The notes under the pieces are model-generated. The model saw only the letters and a list, made by a program, of their open reading frames with translations, was not told where the DNA came from and made no database searches. A stretch of DNA of 64,000 nt from Plicaturopsis crispa FD-325 SS-3. Its lineage: Eukaryota > Basidiomycota > Agaricomycetes > Amylocorticiales > Amylocorticiaceae. The stretch lies in assembly GCA_000827205.1 (NCBI GenBank), contig KN832563.1, positions 576,212-640,211 on the forward strand, written 5' to 3'. This document shows positions 34,011 through 46,896 of this stretch, piece by piece; the first letter of the stretch is position 1; every line of letters begins with the position of its first letter. The position numbers and the translations under genes are program-made.

Positions 34011-37000
34011 GGCGAGCGCGTTGCTGCGAACGATGAGCAGAGGCTTTCCAGCAATTCCTGTCTCTGTCGCCCGCGAATTCCATCTCTACGAATACCGTGG
34101 GAAAAATCTCTCTCTGATGCGCCGTTTGCTATTTTTGAAACTCTCGAGAAAGTGCTCGACGCAGAGCTCCTTGTCGTCCGCCATGTCTGCAATAAACAAA
34201 CAATCCTTATACCGTGCCATGCTCGACGACATTTTCACCTCGAAAGATGTGTGCTTCACAAGATTTTTGAGCCAAGGCATTATTACAACCGCAAATGATT
34301 TTATTTCGAGACGCAACGGCACACCGCCCCGACGTCGACAAGAGCCAGCCGGGCAGCTTGGGGAAGACGGCAGACAGCGTGCGGAGCGGCGTGCCTGCAC
34401 CCATGCCAGCGCGCAGACGGCCGAGTGCTGTCAGGGCGCAGACAGAAAATGGATGCTCCGGCGTACAAAGCAGAGGAAGCGTCAGAAGCAAAAACAATAA
34501 TCCCACCACTCCACAATGCCGATGTAATACTCAACTTCAAAATCTGGGGATGCTGTGTCGCCGAAGAAGGCCAACTACCCGCTTTCGAAAGGGCGACAGG
34601 CGGTAGCATCGTGGGTCACACGGGGCAGACGCACAGGGAAATGCATAAGCTCACTGCAGTGCGTCAGAAGGACGCGGGAACGCATATACGAATCGCTCAC
34701 CTTGCAAGGCATGCTCCGACACCTGGTGGTGCCCCTTCAAGCTGCTCCAACCTCAACATCGTCGTATATTCAATCTTTTTCGAATATAATTATTGCTGAG
34801 CGTTTATAATCGTCCGACGTCCACGAGTGCGCCGGATAGTCGTGTGTCGGGACCAGACGGATACCGCGGCGATAGTCGTTCGTCCGTTTCACGGGTTGGG
34901 AGTCCTCTGCATCTGCGTTCATCTGCGATAAAATCAGATATCAGTGTAACACCTTTTTCACCACAGAAAATCAAAGAAAAATGGTAAGCCGACCGAATGC
35001 AGGCAGAAAAGGACGCGCTCAGCGTGACAAGACCGGGAGGGCACGCGGGAGGTGCCAAAGACAATTCTTAGACCGGGAATCTGGAGAAGTGGACTCTGAC
35101 CCGGGAAAGGGGCGTGAAAATCGATTTGGTCACAACGCTGTGGAATCGCTGGGTTCATCTGGAGCCAAAAGTTTCAGCAGGCAGCGAGCCGGTGACGAGG
35201 ATAACATGGCTCAAACGGGCTGCCAGCTTCCATACGAGTTTTGCTTTGTCACGGTCCCTTTTGGGCTTCTGTCGTTCGAGAAAGTGGCACACTATTCCTC
35301 CTGCCAGTGGTAGCTGCGTTTGGTCGCGTTGAACGACGAGGGTGAGGCCCTGCGGTAGCCATAGCATGGGTGGAGGGAGGTGGTGAACGTGGTGAGCGCT
35401 TGAATTTCGAAAATACGTTGATCGTCTTATTTGTTCTCTTCGTACAGCTGCCGCACCATCCTCGAGCTATCGTGCGACTATCGTGGACCGTGGAGGAACG
35501 TAGGCCAGTGCTGAACTCGTGTGTGCCAATGGTCTAAAGCACGGGGAGCATCGTCAGTCTACATCATCCGCTACGCGAAATCTGCGCGCCTGTGAAGCAC
35601 TTACGAAGCCTCGGGACAATGTCTACGCTGGCGGTGGTTCTCTTCGTTCCGTGCCGCAGTTCCAGTAGAGCCCCGCTCTTATTACCGGATGAATGAACTT
35701 GCTAGAGGTACGCAGTCACCTTTGGCCACAGCACTTTGGAATTGGAGAACTTACAGGCGCATGACGGCCACATCGACGCCTTGCTAACGAAGATCGCGCG
35801 AGGTTTCGCTGACTGACGGCAGCGCTGCACGGCGAACGGTGTCTACTGTATCTGCATGGGTGCCACTCGTGTTTTGGACCTCTTCTGCCTCGACTGCTCG
35901 TGTGTGGGATGAATAGCAATGGTCTGAAGGTACACTGTGATGAGAGGGGCCCCGTTTTTATTTATTGGAGATGTCACTGACTCTGGCGTTACACCGACCC
36001 TTGCAGCTCGGAACAAAATAGGGCGTCCGTCGTCTAGGCCGGGTCATGTTTGTGCTTGTCGGCTCAAACTCCTCCCTGTCAGGTGATAGGTGGAGTAACC
36101 ATCTGGCGCGCATTGAGCATTGCACTCACAGTGTAAATAGGGCCCAAGTTCGGTAAGAAATATCTCTGCGCAGCGTTTGCGGCATGGAAATCGTCGACGG
36201 TGAACATGTGCGAGTGTTTCGCGTCGGCTGAGGGGCTTTTTCTTCTGGTCTTGAACTGGCCGTGGTGAGAGCCTGCAATTGATTTGACGGAGAGGACGAC
36301 AGGGCTGAACACCGCGCAAAGGCTCCTTTACGACTCGCTGCCGAGCAAAATTTGGCCTCCACTGAGCGCGCGCGTACAATCTAGATGTGAGCTAGCGCCA
36401 GGACTGTTGAAGATAGCCGCAGGGAAAATCGCTCGAGCGGCGGATCGTGTCTGGCCAGGTATTTTTTCTGCAGAGCCAGGCCCCCTGTCGTGAGACGGCG
36501 GGCAATTGCCACTTTCGACCGGCGTCGCTGAGGTAAGTCATTCTGCTTCTCCTTTTCCACTGCGCCTTGCGTCTTTACTCAAATCAAATTTCTGTCCGCT
36601 ACAATCCTCCCAGTCGCTTGCTCGCGGTCGACTTGTCTGCCCACGAATGACGGGAAGCGGCACCTGTCCAATCTGCGGTCGCAATCTGCGGATACACCGT
36701 GCTAACCTTACCACCTTCTGGCGGAGCCTTGCGGAGCATCGATTAGGGGATAGGCTCCAGAGGATTGACAGCCTGCATTTCGTCAAGACCCGTGCAGGGA
36801 GCGTGTTGGAAACGTCCTGTGTCCGGAAGCCAGGTGTATACAATCGACAGGGCTATCGCCGGGGCCCGCGACCTCAGGGTGCGGTGCGTTCTCTACAGAT
36901 CATCTATCCTCGCATCTCCGACACGAAAGGGAAGGCTGCAACGGTGTTATGCTGACTGCCCCACTTTCAGTGTATCACCGCAGTGCCTCCCGCCTGCTTC

Positions 37001-39328
37001 GCACTCCATCGTGCTGGGGGCCCTTCGACTCAGCCGCGCTGGCCCCCACGTATAGTGCTTGCGTTCGCATATCTATTTTACCGCTCCCGCATGCATACCC
37101 CCACCCTCGACACTTGGACAGCCGTGTGTAAACTTCGTCGGTCTTCGGAATCGCCACGGATGTTGCCGCCAAAATCCGGGGTGTGGCATTCGCGATGTTG
37201 GATGGTTGTGGTAAGAGCTCCGGTCGCGGTTGACTTTTATGTCTGTCGAGCATCGCGGGGCCAACGTTACTCCGGTCACACCTCCCATGCGTGTTTTCTG
37301 TTCCTGCGGTGAGTTTTTGACAGTCGAATTCCCGGGAAAAATTTGACCGACCAGCATTTTTGCCTCCGTGAGCTCTCCGACCTCGATCTTACCCAGTACT
37401 TGCGAGTTCAGCGACTGTATCAGTCGTGCGCAAGAGGATAAACTTTGGCCACGGTCAATGTTTTTCTCCGGTTTGCTACTCAGTGCTCAATGCAAAACGG
37501 CTTAGTAGAAGTCCTATGTATCCTTCCGTGAACGGTGACAAACGCCCTTGTTCTAAGACAATTTGTGCTACGTGGTTCGAGAATATGTGCATTTGTATCT
37601 GCGATGACGGTTTATTTCAAGCGTACAACGCAAGCTCGTTATGAGAGAAGTACATATGTGACTTGCACGTCACCGAAACAAATCTTCGCCCGATGACCCG
37701 AGGGAACTTGGCCTGTAACGCGGAACTGCTTCTGTACATATGAATAAATGCCTATCGATGGCCTATCAGATGGTTCTGTCAACATCTGGATCCAACAAAT
37801 TAGAACGCACCGTACGATAGATAGCAGGGTGCAAACGAAGAAAGAGCAGCGCTCGCAGTACTAGATGAGCTCTAGTTCTCTTGCAGCCGTGGATCAGTAA
37901 AATTGGATACATGGCAAACAACCGTCCGAGACCCGCTTACAGGATGTGGGATAGACGGATCGTGCGTTGCTTATGTCTTTCGGCGACAGAGACTTTCCAT
38001 AAGCGGGATCCGGAGAGGAGGGGAATGTACGGGTTTCCGTGCCGCGCCGCGACAACAATTTTTTTTGCTCTAGGCGCGTGCATGATCATCGAGGGCGACC
38101 GCACAGGTATTTTATCCTGGACTGTCTGTGATGGAACTAGGACATGATAGGACGCGCTGCCGCCGATACGGATCATCCGATAATCCATGAGAACGCGCTT
38201 GAGTCAGTGCACTGCATTGCATACATCCTTGAGTCTTACTAAAAAAACTTTTCCGAGGCCCCGTCGTCACAACTCTGCGGTCCCATCCTCAGCGACCATT
38301 GGTAATGGGCTGGAGGCAAACGCTACAACTTTCTCGTTTCGTATCCATGATCAACCCTTGGTCTGGAAGCAATCTGCAGTTCGGGCGGTAGAATCAGCCA
38401 GAGATCGACAGAACCCGACCAGTGTCGCCTGAGCCCACCTTTGCTGACAAGTCTCGCTGCAATCGTGGGGCTCTGTGTTATGCCGGTCGCTGATTTTACA
38501 GGTTCTGCTGTTGCAGTCGACCTAGATGGAAATCAGCACGGCTGGAACGGATGAAAAATCGAAAAATCGGGGGCGCACTCGCTGCCTCCTGGTCGGGTAT
38601 CGATGGGAGCACGAATATTCAACGTATTGCACGACCGTGTAGCACATCTTGCGGGCTTTTGGGCTGTGTGTCGCCGAGGTGCGATGTCGATGGACCTGCC
38701 CAAGCTGCCCAATATATAGAGGGCTGCCACAAACAAGGCTAATCACGACGGGCGAAGATATCCCAGAGAGTCAAGAAGTCATGTAGCAAGCAGGACGCTC
38801 ACCTTCTGGGTGAACGCCGGGGGGACGATTCTGAAGTCAGATGGGGACGTGATGCACACGGGAGGATGCGCCGCCCTATCGTGGGGTTCGGAGAACGGCT
38901 AAATGGTGAGCCAACGACCCGGAACTTTGGTATCGCGTCAGGGGGAAGTCGAATCGATTCGCAAATCGACAATGTGTACCCGTGGGCATTTGATAAGTCG
39001 TCGCAAACCGTTTGACCATCAACTCGCTTGAGACTTGGGCAGGATGCGCAGGCCATCGACACAAAGTTGCATCCAAACGTTAGAGGGGGACAACGGGCGT
39101 TGGTTGGCATTCACAGACATATCCAACACCGCAAGTACGCTAGGCTTCGCATGCCACAGCATGCGTGACACGAGGCACTGCGGAAGCATCAATTAAAGGT
39201 ATGTTAGGATGACAGCAGCTAACCAGCAGGCAAAGAAACGCACCGATGAAATACATACACGCTTCTCTCGTCGGCAATTAGTCGTGCAACATCGGGCGTT
39301 ATGATCGACAACTTTAACGTTAGTATGT
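34011..39328. other. 5.3-kb stretch without recognisable genes
   Basis: Every open frame here is under about 170 codons and none shows a family motif, a sensible start context or a consistent intron pattern. The left end is the RhoGAP promoter. I saw no terminal inverted repeat, no long tandem array and no transposon protein. Candidates are long noncoding RNA, heavily decayed repeats or species-specific genes. Confidence 0.5.
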
Positions 39329-42077
39329 TTACCTGGTCACAGAGCTGATATATGCCTGGTGTTCTACACCCTGCTTTCCTCCGACGCCTACGACCGTGCA
39401 CCGTGCGAAGTAGCGTGCGAGAGCCAACCGAACCGATCGGAGACGGTGCAAGGCCTCCTTTTCACCGCCGCCCTTCATAACTCGCGTCAAGACACCTAGA
39501 TAATCTTCGCCAGATCCCTGCTCTGTCCTGACAAAGATTTCGTCCAGTTTTCGAAGCAGCACACAGGCGTCTGCAGAAGTGAATAACAGGGTGGAGCCTA
39601 ATTCCTCGGAATCAGTAATGGGATCGTCGCAACAAAACGAGACTTACTATACTGGAGAAACTCGATAGCATCGCAGAGTAGGATGCCCCACCAAGGCTTA
39701 GGAGCGATGTCTTCATGGAACATGGATACAAGAGCTATTGCAGCGTCCTCGAGCTCTTGATTTGACCGCCTCTGGTGAAATTCGGCGTATCGTACCGCGA
39801 ACATGAGCCGGTGAACGAATATACCCTGTGGTCCGGCATTACCCCGAAGAGCTTGGAGGGATGGGGCAATATCTGCGACGTATCGAGCAAATGCCAACGG
39901 TCCTGTGAGAGCATTAGCATAAGCTCAAGACCAGAAGCCGTCGTACGAACCGCTGACAACATACTCGTCTAGGACGCGATCGACCACACGTCCCAGTCCG
40001 GGCCAGTCTTCGGCAGATGTACAGTAGGACACGGCCAATCCGTAATCCTTCTCCTGGACGAAAGTTTGGGCAGCAATCTATGAAGGCGTCTAAGCAATAT
40101 GAACGGACTGCGGTCTAGGGCTGTCAAAGACGAACCCTGCATATTGCCCGTCGCGCGCGTTCACGCTGGTGCTCGAAACATGTCTCGTTGACTTCTTTCA
40201 ATACACCCACCACGTCGCCCGCGCGAATTTCGTTCCTTTCCTGTGTTCCCGTAGGCGCATGGGGGTCCTCCCTGGAATTGTGCAATCGTAGGGGTACGCG
40301 AAGCAGCACTTCATCGGCCCTGTCATTCCCAATATGCCCGCAAGAACACATGTAATCAACCGTCAGACGCCAAAATCCAGGGTCCGAGTGCAGGTATTCA
40401 GCGTAAGCCAACACATGCTGGTCACGGAGCGTGAGCCCCGAACTTTTCGCCCGCAGTTCAGCTATCGATCTCGAAGCGATGCAAGGCTGAGATCCAAAAG
40501 CACTCACTCTTCATCTATTCCAGTGTCGATTAATTCCATGGTGTGCATTAGATCCGATAAATGAGCCGATAGCCAACGATCTAGCTGCGAGGCGTGTTGC
40601 AAGGCTTTCGAAGGCTCAGCGCACATTAACGCGGCATGGATCATGTCCTCCACGTTGGTTGGATCGGGGGGCATGTCATCCAATATTGGACCTACAATAT
40701 CGCTGCGAAGAACGGCTATAAGTAACGTGGGATAACGGTGATCAGGGCGTGTATCTGCGAATACGCACGGAAGGTCTTGTCTCCGTAAACGAGGATCGAC
40801 GAAGACGGCCCAAGCGGCGCAAACTTCCTTCCAATCTGCGCCGAGTTCCTCACAAATGCGTTGTATCGCTTCTCCACGGCCTTCCAAGATGCTGACAATA
40901 TCGCTGAGGCGATCCCACCAGTTTTCGAAATCGTCCTGCCTGTCATTTTCAGGTACGCGGTCCATGTCCACACGCATCGCTTTGACTTGGTCCTTCCATC
41001 GTCGTGACGCGTACACAAAGTCTCGCTCAGACGAGAAATTTTGTAGCCGAGGCTGTGTTTCAAGTAAAGGTGTCAGTCGTTCAGAAAGCCGATGTAGGTC
41101 TTCCGACGGATGCCGGGAGAGGACGCCCAGAAAAAAGATCGACGCTTTGGACAGCCCTCGCAGAGTCGCTCTGCACACAACAGGTAAGCAGATATCAGCG
41201 GTATTTTCAAGAAGAGGGCAACCTTGTGAGATATGGCCAGAAGGATTCGTCTTCCCAAGGCCGCTCCAGTCCACTGAGGTTATCGCCTTCTTCCGTAGAA
41301 GGTTCAATGTAATGGATATTGAGCCATTCCATGAGATCGTCGCCTACGGGCGCATCCTCAAACCCGCCTTCGGGTAGATACAGCACGAGAAAGAGCGAGA
41401 AGCACGTATAAAGACGTCGATAGTGCTCGCTTGGGAACTGGACTGGACCATCTGGGCGATTGATAGGTTGCTGAGAAGACATCTGAGAGGTGCCCAGCGC
41501 ATGCAAGTAATTATGGTTCTCACCGAGGTGTGTGCCCAGCATTCTTTCGTGAAATTCACGTAGTCGATGGTAAGTTTCCGAACTGCTTGTTGTATCTTTT
41601 CGGTTTGAAGCCTACTTTACACGCGTGAATGATTGCGCCAGAGCGGATGGGAAAGTGAAATGCACCACTCTGCTCGTTGTGTGCTTGCACTTTTGTTCAG
41701 ATTTTGCAGCGCCGCAAAGATGACAGAAGTGTCGACCACAAACTAGCATGTAGTTAGCAAGCAAAACCCTTCGCAGTCAGCGTAGACATACCAGGCGTCG
41801 TTCAGAGGAGGGAACAGAGTCTGTGCTAGCGAAATATACAGGTTGTTCTGTCCATTGCGTCGATTGACGGCTTGGTTGAGAGACGGTCTGTAGGGCATAT
41901 TGAGATGGTGCAAACAGACCAGCAGGAACTGCTCACATTTGTAGTAGAAAAGACTGCCAACGAGTTGTGTAACGGCGAAAACGAAGCAGATAGTGTTCGT
42001 CCCGATGAGATGAATCCTTCAACATCTCCAGACTCAACCTGTGGCGGAACGAGATTCAAGTTGTCCGCTGATGGCAT
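39329..42077 (-). CDS. NUP85: Nucleoporin Nup85 (Y-complex)
   Basis: Starts MPSADNLNLVPPQVESGDVE at 42077. The N-terminal part has RTLSASFSPLHNSLAVF, then VYFASTDSVPSSERRL, joined to FVVDTSVIFAALQNL. The helical core follows: ILGVLSRHPSEDLHRLSERL-type repeats, RDFVYASRRWKDQVKAM, NWWDRLSDIVSILEGRGEA, LGADWKEVCAAWAVFVDPRL and ALQHASQLDRWLSAHLSDLM. Further exons give YAEYLHSDPGFWRLTVDYM, ADEVLLRVPLRLH, MFARYVADIAPSLQALR-like text and SVRLALARYFARCTVVGVGG. Nup85 is a scaffold subunit of the Nup84/Nup107 complex that coats the nuclear pore membrane. About nine exons. It shares a 430-bp divergent promoter with SEC72. Confidence 0.92.
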
Positions 42078-42507
42078 TTTGTGAGCCTTCCGAGCGCCGG
42101 TAAGGCCCTAGAAGCTGCAGGGGTAGATGGTAAGGAAATTAGGACAGAAAGGCGTCAAAACAGCAAGAAATCGGTGAGGAATATGACAGTCGCGGTCCAA
42201 GTCGCGTTCGCGCTGCAACTTTTCTGAATCTACCACGTGAGATCTCTCCACCGCGAGGGTCCTTGTAACTTGTTCCCGACGTTCACCAGCAAGCTGCAGC
42301 GTTTCTCGTGCAAACTACATATCTGCGAGTGGAATCCTGATCTGTGAGCAATACCAGTTCAATATGTTATACCTTAGCTGACACTACAGAAAATATAGAA
42401 ATTACAGGCCGCATCTGAACGTCGACGCGCCACGCCCCGCCACGTCGCTGGTGCATACCGTTACATTCCTTCAAAGGCTACGACAAGACTTGATACAGTG
42501 ATCAGAA
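42078..42507. promoter_or_regulatory. Divergent promoter between NUP85 and SEC72
   Basis: 430 bases separate the two start codons, so both genes are probably expressed from this stretch. I saw no TATA box or repeated motif. Confidence 0.5.
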
Positions 42508-43408
42508 ATGTCGCACTCGCATACGCACGCTCCTGGAGAGACACATTCCCACTCCCATGAGCCGCAACCGCAACAGCAGCAACAGCCCCAACCGCCACCT
42601 CCCGACCCCGCCCTTCAAGCACTCATTGAGCAGGACTTCCGCCCCGTCGACATCACGCTCGGCCCGCCTGACAACGTGTCAGCACTCTGCGGCCAACACT
42701 CACTCGAGAAATGCGCGGAATGCGACGTTGATTTCATCAACCTAAACCGCCTGTCGAAACTGCTCGCCGCCAATCCAAATCTGCTCTGCCCGCCGCCTGC
42801 GAACGTTATCTCGCAAAACTTGTCCAAGGCGATTAATAACACCAAGGAGGAGGGAAATGTGAGTGTCAGCCGTTACTCCATTTGACACGCTGCTGACGGG
42901 GCACAGGCATTCTACAAAATGGGCCAGCACGACAAGGCCCTAGGGCGATATACCATGGCCGCAAGCATCGCCGTGCAACGTCCGCCCTGGGAGGCGAATC
43001 AGTTCATGCGCGAGGAGCTCTCCACCGTTCTCTCCAACCGCTCCGCTGCCGCATTTGAGGCGGCGGACTTCATCGGCGCGCTCGTCGACGCAGAGTCCGT
43101 CATACAACTACGCCGCAACTGGAGTAAGGGGCACTTCAGGAAGGCAAAGGCCCTACTGGGGCTGGGCAGACTCGAGGAAGCGAAGGAGGCTGTGCGACTG
43201 GGGTTACAATTTGAGCCAATGAATACCGTGAGTCAGCTTGAAGCACATATCATTTAGACCTACTCATCGAGGTACTATGCAGGAACTCAATGGTTTTTTG
43301 GCCGATATCGAGAAAGTGTCGAGAGCACTTCAGAAGACGCGGTATGAGCTGCGGTCGATCGAGCCATCGGGTGAGAAGGCCGGGCCAGAGGCTGTCGCAG
43401 CCTCATGA
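42508..43408 (+). CDS. SEC72: TPR protein, Sec72-like translocon subunit
   Basis: Three exons; starts MSHSHTHAPGETHSHSHEP, a His-rich head followed by a poly-Gln/Pro stretch. The conserved front segment is FRPVDITLGPPDNVSALCGQ, then HSLEKCAECDVDFINLNRL. A three-repeat TPR domain follows: SKAINNTKEEGN / AFYKMGQHDKALGRYTMA, SNRSAAAFEAADFIGALVDA, and WSKGHFRKAKALLGLGRLEE. The C terminus is FLADIEKVSRALQKTRYELR. This matches fungal Sec72, a cytosolic part of the Sec62/Sec63 post-translational translocon that docks Hsp70. About 270 residues. Confidence 0.85.
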
Positions 43409-43552
43409 TACCCACACTACCGCAAACATAGTTCGTACACTTCTTGTCCTGTATGCAGCTTACTATATTCTATCCACGCTCTTGTTCAAGGCGATACAAT
43501 GCTGTGAGCTGAGTCTTGCAAAACGATGGCCACAACACAAAATGACGTCTAT

Positions 43553-44170
43553 ACTATCTTAGACAGGGAGTTGCAAACGAAGTCGGTCCAGATTTTCTTG
43601 CACCTCCAATTCTTCATCATTTTCCTCGGTCTCTTCACAGACCTGTGCAAGATGTCTTTAACTACATGCCTGTATTTTTTTCGAGGCAAAAGAACTATTG
43701 GTTGTGTCTAGGAAAATGGGACAGTGCCAAACCTGCAAATTCGGTTACACCGGACAGGGAGTTGCAAAATGCCGCCGCGCCGTGTTTTCGCGCGCGCGCC
43801 GAGCCACAAATCTTGCAACACCACAGTTTTGTAGATGCTACACCACATATTCAATAAAATGATGGCCACCATAGGTGAATAGCCTGATGAACCGTCCATA
43901 CTGCGATTTTTTCACGGAGAAAGACGGTATTTTGGTAGTGCAGACAGCCCAAGACATGGTTTTGCAAAACCCGGGTACAGACCTATCGTGCTCGAGAGCA
44001 ACCTTCCACTTGTACCTTTCTCTATTCTAAATTTGTAGGCATGCTGGGTGGGCCCTAAAGGACCCCTATACCAGATATATAGCTGAAAGGTTGAGATGGA
44101 AGAGAGTTATGAATTTATTTCGAGGATTTGCAAGCCAATGTACCGTTTGCAACTCCCTGTCAAAGATAGT
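43553..44170. mobile_element. Small inverted-repeat element (MITE-like)
   Basis: Ends are a 27-bp inverted repeat with one mismatch: actatctt(a/t)gacagggag then ttgcaaacg at 43553-43579, complement at 44144-44170. Internal copies of gacagggagttgcaaa (43749) and other ttgcaa motifs (43815, 43964, 44128) look like subterminal sites. 618 bp, no protein. It sits between the converging 3' ends of SEC72 and APP1. The target duplication is not clear. Confidence 0.7.
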
Positions 44171-44278
44171 AAATCATACATCCCTGGTATTGCACCTATA
44201 ATATCCTATGTATATGCTATTGGAGTGTTACATTGATGCTTCAGTCCGTTTATTCCCTTGTCACAACGCACCCGCAGG

Positions 44279-46730
44279 CTATCCAGAGCCAATATGTAGC
44301 TTATCCAGTATCTGACCCGCCTCCACGCACTCTTCTGGGCGCCTGAATATGCGCAACGGGATGTGGGCAGGCATTTGCATTCGCGCACGGTGTATGCGCG
44401 TCTGCAGGTCCGAGCGCTTCTTCTCCGACTCGCTGAGCGCCTGCCGCCCGCCCGGCGTGCTCGCGCGGGAAATCCCTCCTCCGTTGACGAAGGAGCCCGG
44501 CTCATCGGTGAACGCCCCAGACATCCGCGAAGACGACTCGCCAGACGCCCGCGAGCTCCCCGACGAGAAGTAGTCCGACGACAGGGGCGGGATACTCAGC
44601 CGCGAAAGCTGCCGCATGGGTGTGCTCCTCGGCGGAACGTCCGACATCGCGCGCGTCTGCCTCACCACGGGCGTGCGGTCCACGTCGCCATACTCCTGCC
44701 TGACTTGTTGTTGCGGGGTGCGCTGTGGCGTCGCATACGAGCCCGGGGGTGCGTGCTCCATCGGTGCAAAGAAGCCGTCCAGCTTCTTGAACCCTGTGGG
44801 ATCCTGCACGCCGCCCTCCCCATCATCGTACGTGTTCGCATCCCTCACGAACACGGCGAGCACCTGCTGCGGGCGCTCCGCTGCAAACGCCGCATACAGC
44901 TCGAGGTCCTGCTCGCCTGTGTCCCCGACGCACAGGAACCGCGAAGTTGGAAACGCGTCCAAAATGTCCTCGATGCCCGCGCGCTTCCGTGTGGCGGGGG
45001 CGGAGAGGAGGCCATTGAATAGCGAGCGGCCCGCATATGATTTCAGCTTTACAGAGCCTGTATGGTGTTAGGACTATCACGACAGTGGGGCGAAGGAATG
45101 CTTACCTGGCGGGAGACGTGACACGTTGAAAAACTCCATTACAACAGGCAATAATTCAAATGGCCCGTTTGACTTGGCACAGATATGAATAATGCCCACG
45201 AGGAAAGGATGCAAGAAAACTCACTACATAGTGAAACCGTACACCGCGGTGCCACATATTCGTATACCATTCACCCATACCAGGAATAACAATATCGCTG
45301 CCACCGCCCCGTCAAGTAATAAACACCAAGCAGAACGATTCCGCTCACCTAAACTCTTTGACAAATACATTATGGAACACCGCGCGTGCGCCGCTCAGGA
45401 TGTTGGACAGCTTCACGGTGTCGTCGATGTCCGATATCACGCGGACGTCGGAGTGCGTGAGCGAGATGTGCAGGGTCGACTGCACGGGCTGTGCGGGGGC
45501 GTGGAAGAGGCTCGGCGGCGGGGCCGAGCCCGGCGACGAGGGCAGCAGCTCCGCAGAAACGAGCATCTCGTGCTCGAGCGTCGGGTCCCCGAACGCGATG
45601 TGCAGCGCGCCCGGATGCTGCCCGAGCGTCTCCCACGACACGGTAAACTTGACTTGGAAGGACCCGTCTGCGCCCGTCAGAACATCCTGCGTCGCGACGG
45701 GGCCCTGGATGAGCGCCTCCTCGTCGACAGGCACGCTTGAGGGTTCGTGCGGGGAGGCGAACAGCGAGAGGCGGATGACGCGGGCGGAGAGCGCCGACGA
45801 CCAGAACGGCTGCAGGCGCGACTCGAGATTAGCGTGCAGCCTGCGAATGTCCGCGCCAAGGCCTGTCGGGGGCCCAGGGATGGTCGGGAAATACGCGGAG
45901 CCGGCGGAAGATGCGATAGAAGGTGCGCGGGAGGATGTGGGTGACGATGAGGCGGATGAGGACGAAGATTCCGTGTCGATATCACGAGCAGTGGATGGGT
46001 CAATATGCTGCGTCGACACCTCGGCGCGGCGAAATTGTTTCTCTAGAGCTTCTATCTCATAGTCTTCACTAATTTCTTCAGGGCGCGGCGGCAGGTGTAT
46101 TGACGAAAGCAGGTCCTCTGTTGACCGCGATAGTGCGGGCGGAGGCGGTTGCTCTGGGTAGTTGTTGCTGCCGTCTGTCGGAGACGGCAGCTTGGGTAGT
46201 GAGGCAAAACCTGCGGCAAGGATCAATGAGGAAGGCAAAAAATGCTGGCAATATTGTACCTTTTGCCAATCGCAAGAACGCGCGCTGGGAGCGGGTCGCG
46301 AGCTCGGGCGGCCGCCGACTCGACGCAAAGCCAGAGACGAACACATCAACATCAAAGGCTTCTGGCCGCAAACGGTACGTCAGTCAGGGCCTGCGCCGAC
46401 ACGAGAATGTGGCGTACCTTCGATTTCGCCAGTTGCTGAGGCCCGATAGCGTCGCGCCGCCCAACCAGGGAAGAGCATGATGTTGTCCCGCCCGACCTTG
46501 GCAGAGTCTGAGCCCTGCCCACGTTTGATCTTCTGACCAGCCCACTTGCTCCATGTTTCTCTCTGCGGCGTCGACACTCCGTCGATGTAACCCGCCTCTC
46601 CTGGTTGAAGCTCTCTGCGTGCCGGTAATGCGCCTCGGAGGTCGCGTTGGGACAGAAAGTCCCTCACGGAATGCAGACGCGAGTGTGCAGCAGATGCAAA
46701 GGGTTTCCAGGGGGGCATTCCTTCGGGCAT
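44279..46730 (-). CDS. APP1: Actin patch phosphatidate phosphatase App1
   Basis: Starts at 46730 (MPEGMPPWKPFASAAHSRLH). The N-terminal region reads TWSKWAGQKIKRGQG and IMLFPGWAARRY, typical of fungal App1. A disordered Ser-rich stretch follows. The App1 domain has VIRLSLFASPHEPSSVP, HEMLVSAELLPSSPG and the catalytic DxDxT motif in VRVISDIDDTVKLSNIL. After an intron come LLPVVMEFFNVSRLPPGS, VKLKSYAGRSLFNGLL, FPTSRFLCVGDTGEQDLELY and VFVRDANTYDDGEGG. The enzyme turns phosphatidate into diacylglycerol at cortical actin patches during endocytosis. The long Ser/Pro tail ends RIFRRPEECVEAGQILDKLH. The first Met is chosen, but the Met four codons on is equally possible. Confidence 0.9.
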
Positions 46731-46896
46731 TTGGCGCTATAATGGGCGTTCATGGAGGGGGAGAACAAGGAGCATAGCGGTATGAAACTGTACCTATATA
46801 TTGACCGCGGCCAACCTATTTTTGCCTCCGTTTTAGTCGCGGCTGGCTTATTTATCTCTTGAAAGTTACACTCATCTCCGATTCTGCTATACTTAT

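Noticed and set aside
34207-34509. Small secreted protein (hydrophobic start)
   Set aside because: The leader is plausible but the rest has no cysteine pattern, splice support or family match.
36506-36955. 149-codon frame with CPICGRNLRIH
   Set aside because: A single CxxC pair without a second zinc-binding pair or known context; likely chance.
37575-37590. tRNA-like B box (ggttcga)
   Set aside because: No matching A box or cloverleaf arms around it; no tRNA gene was found anywhere in the window.
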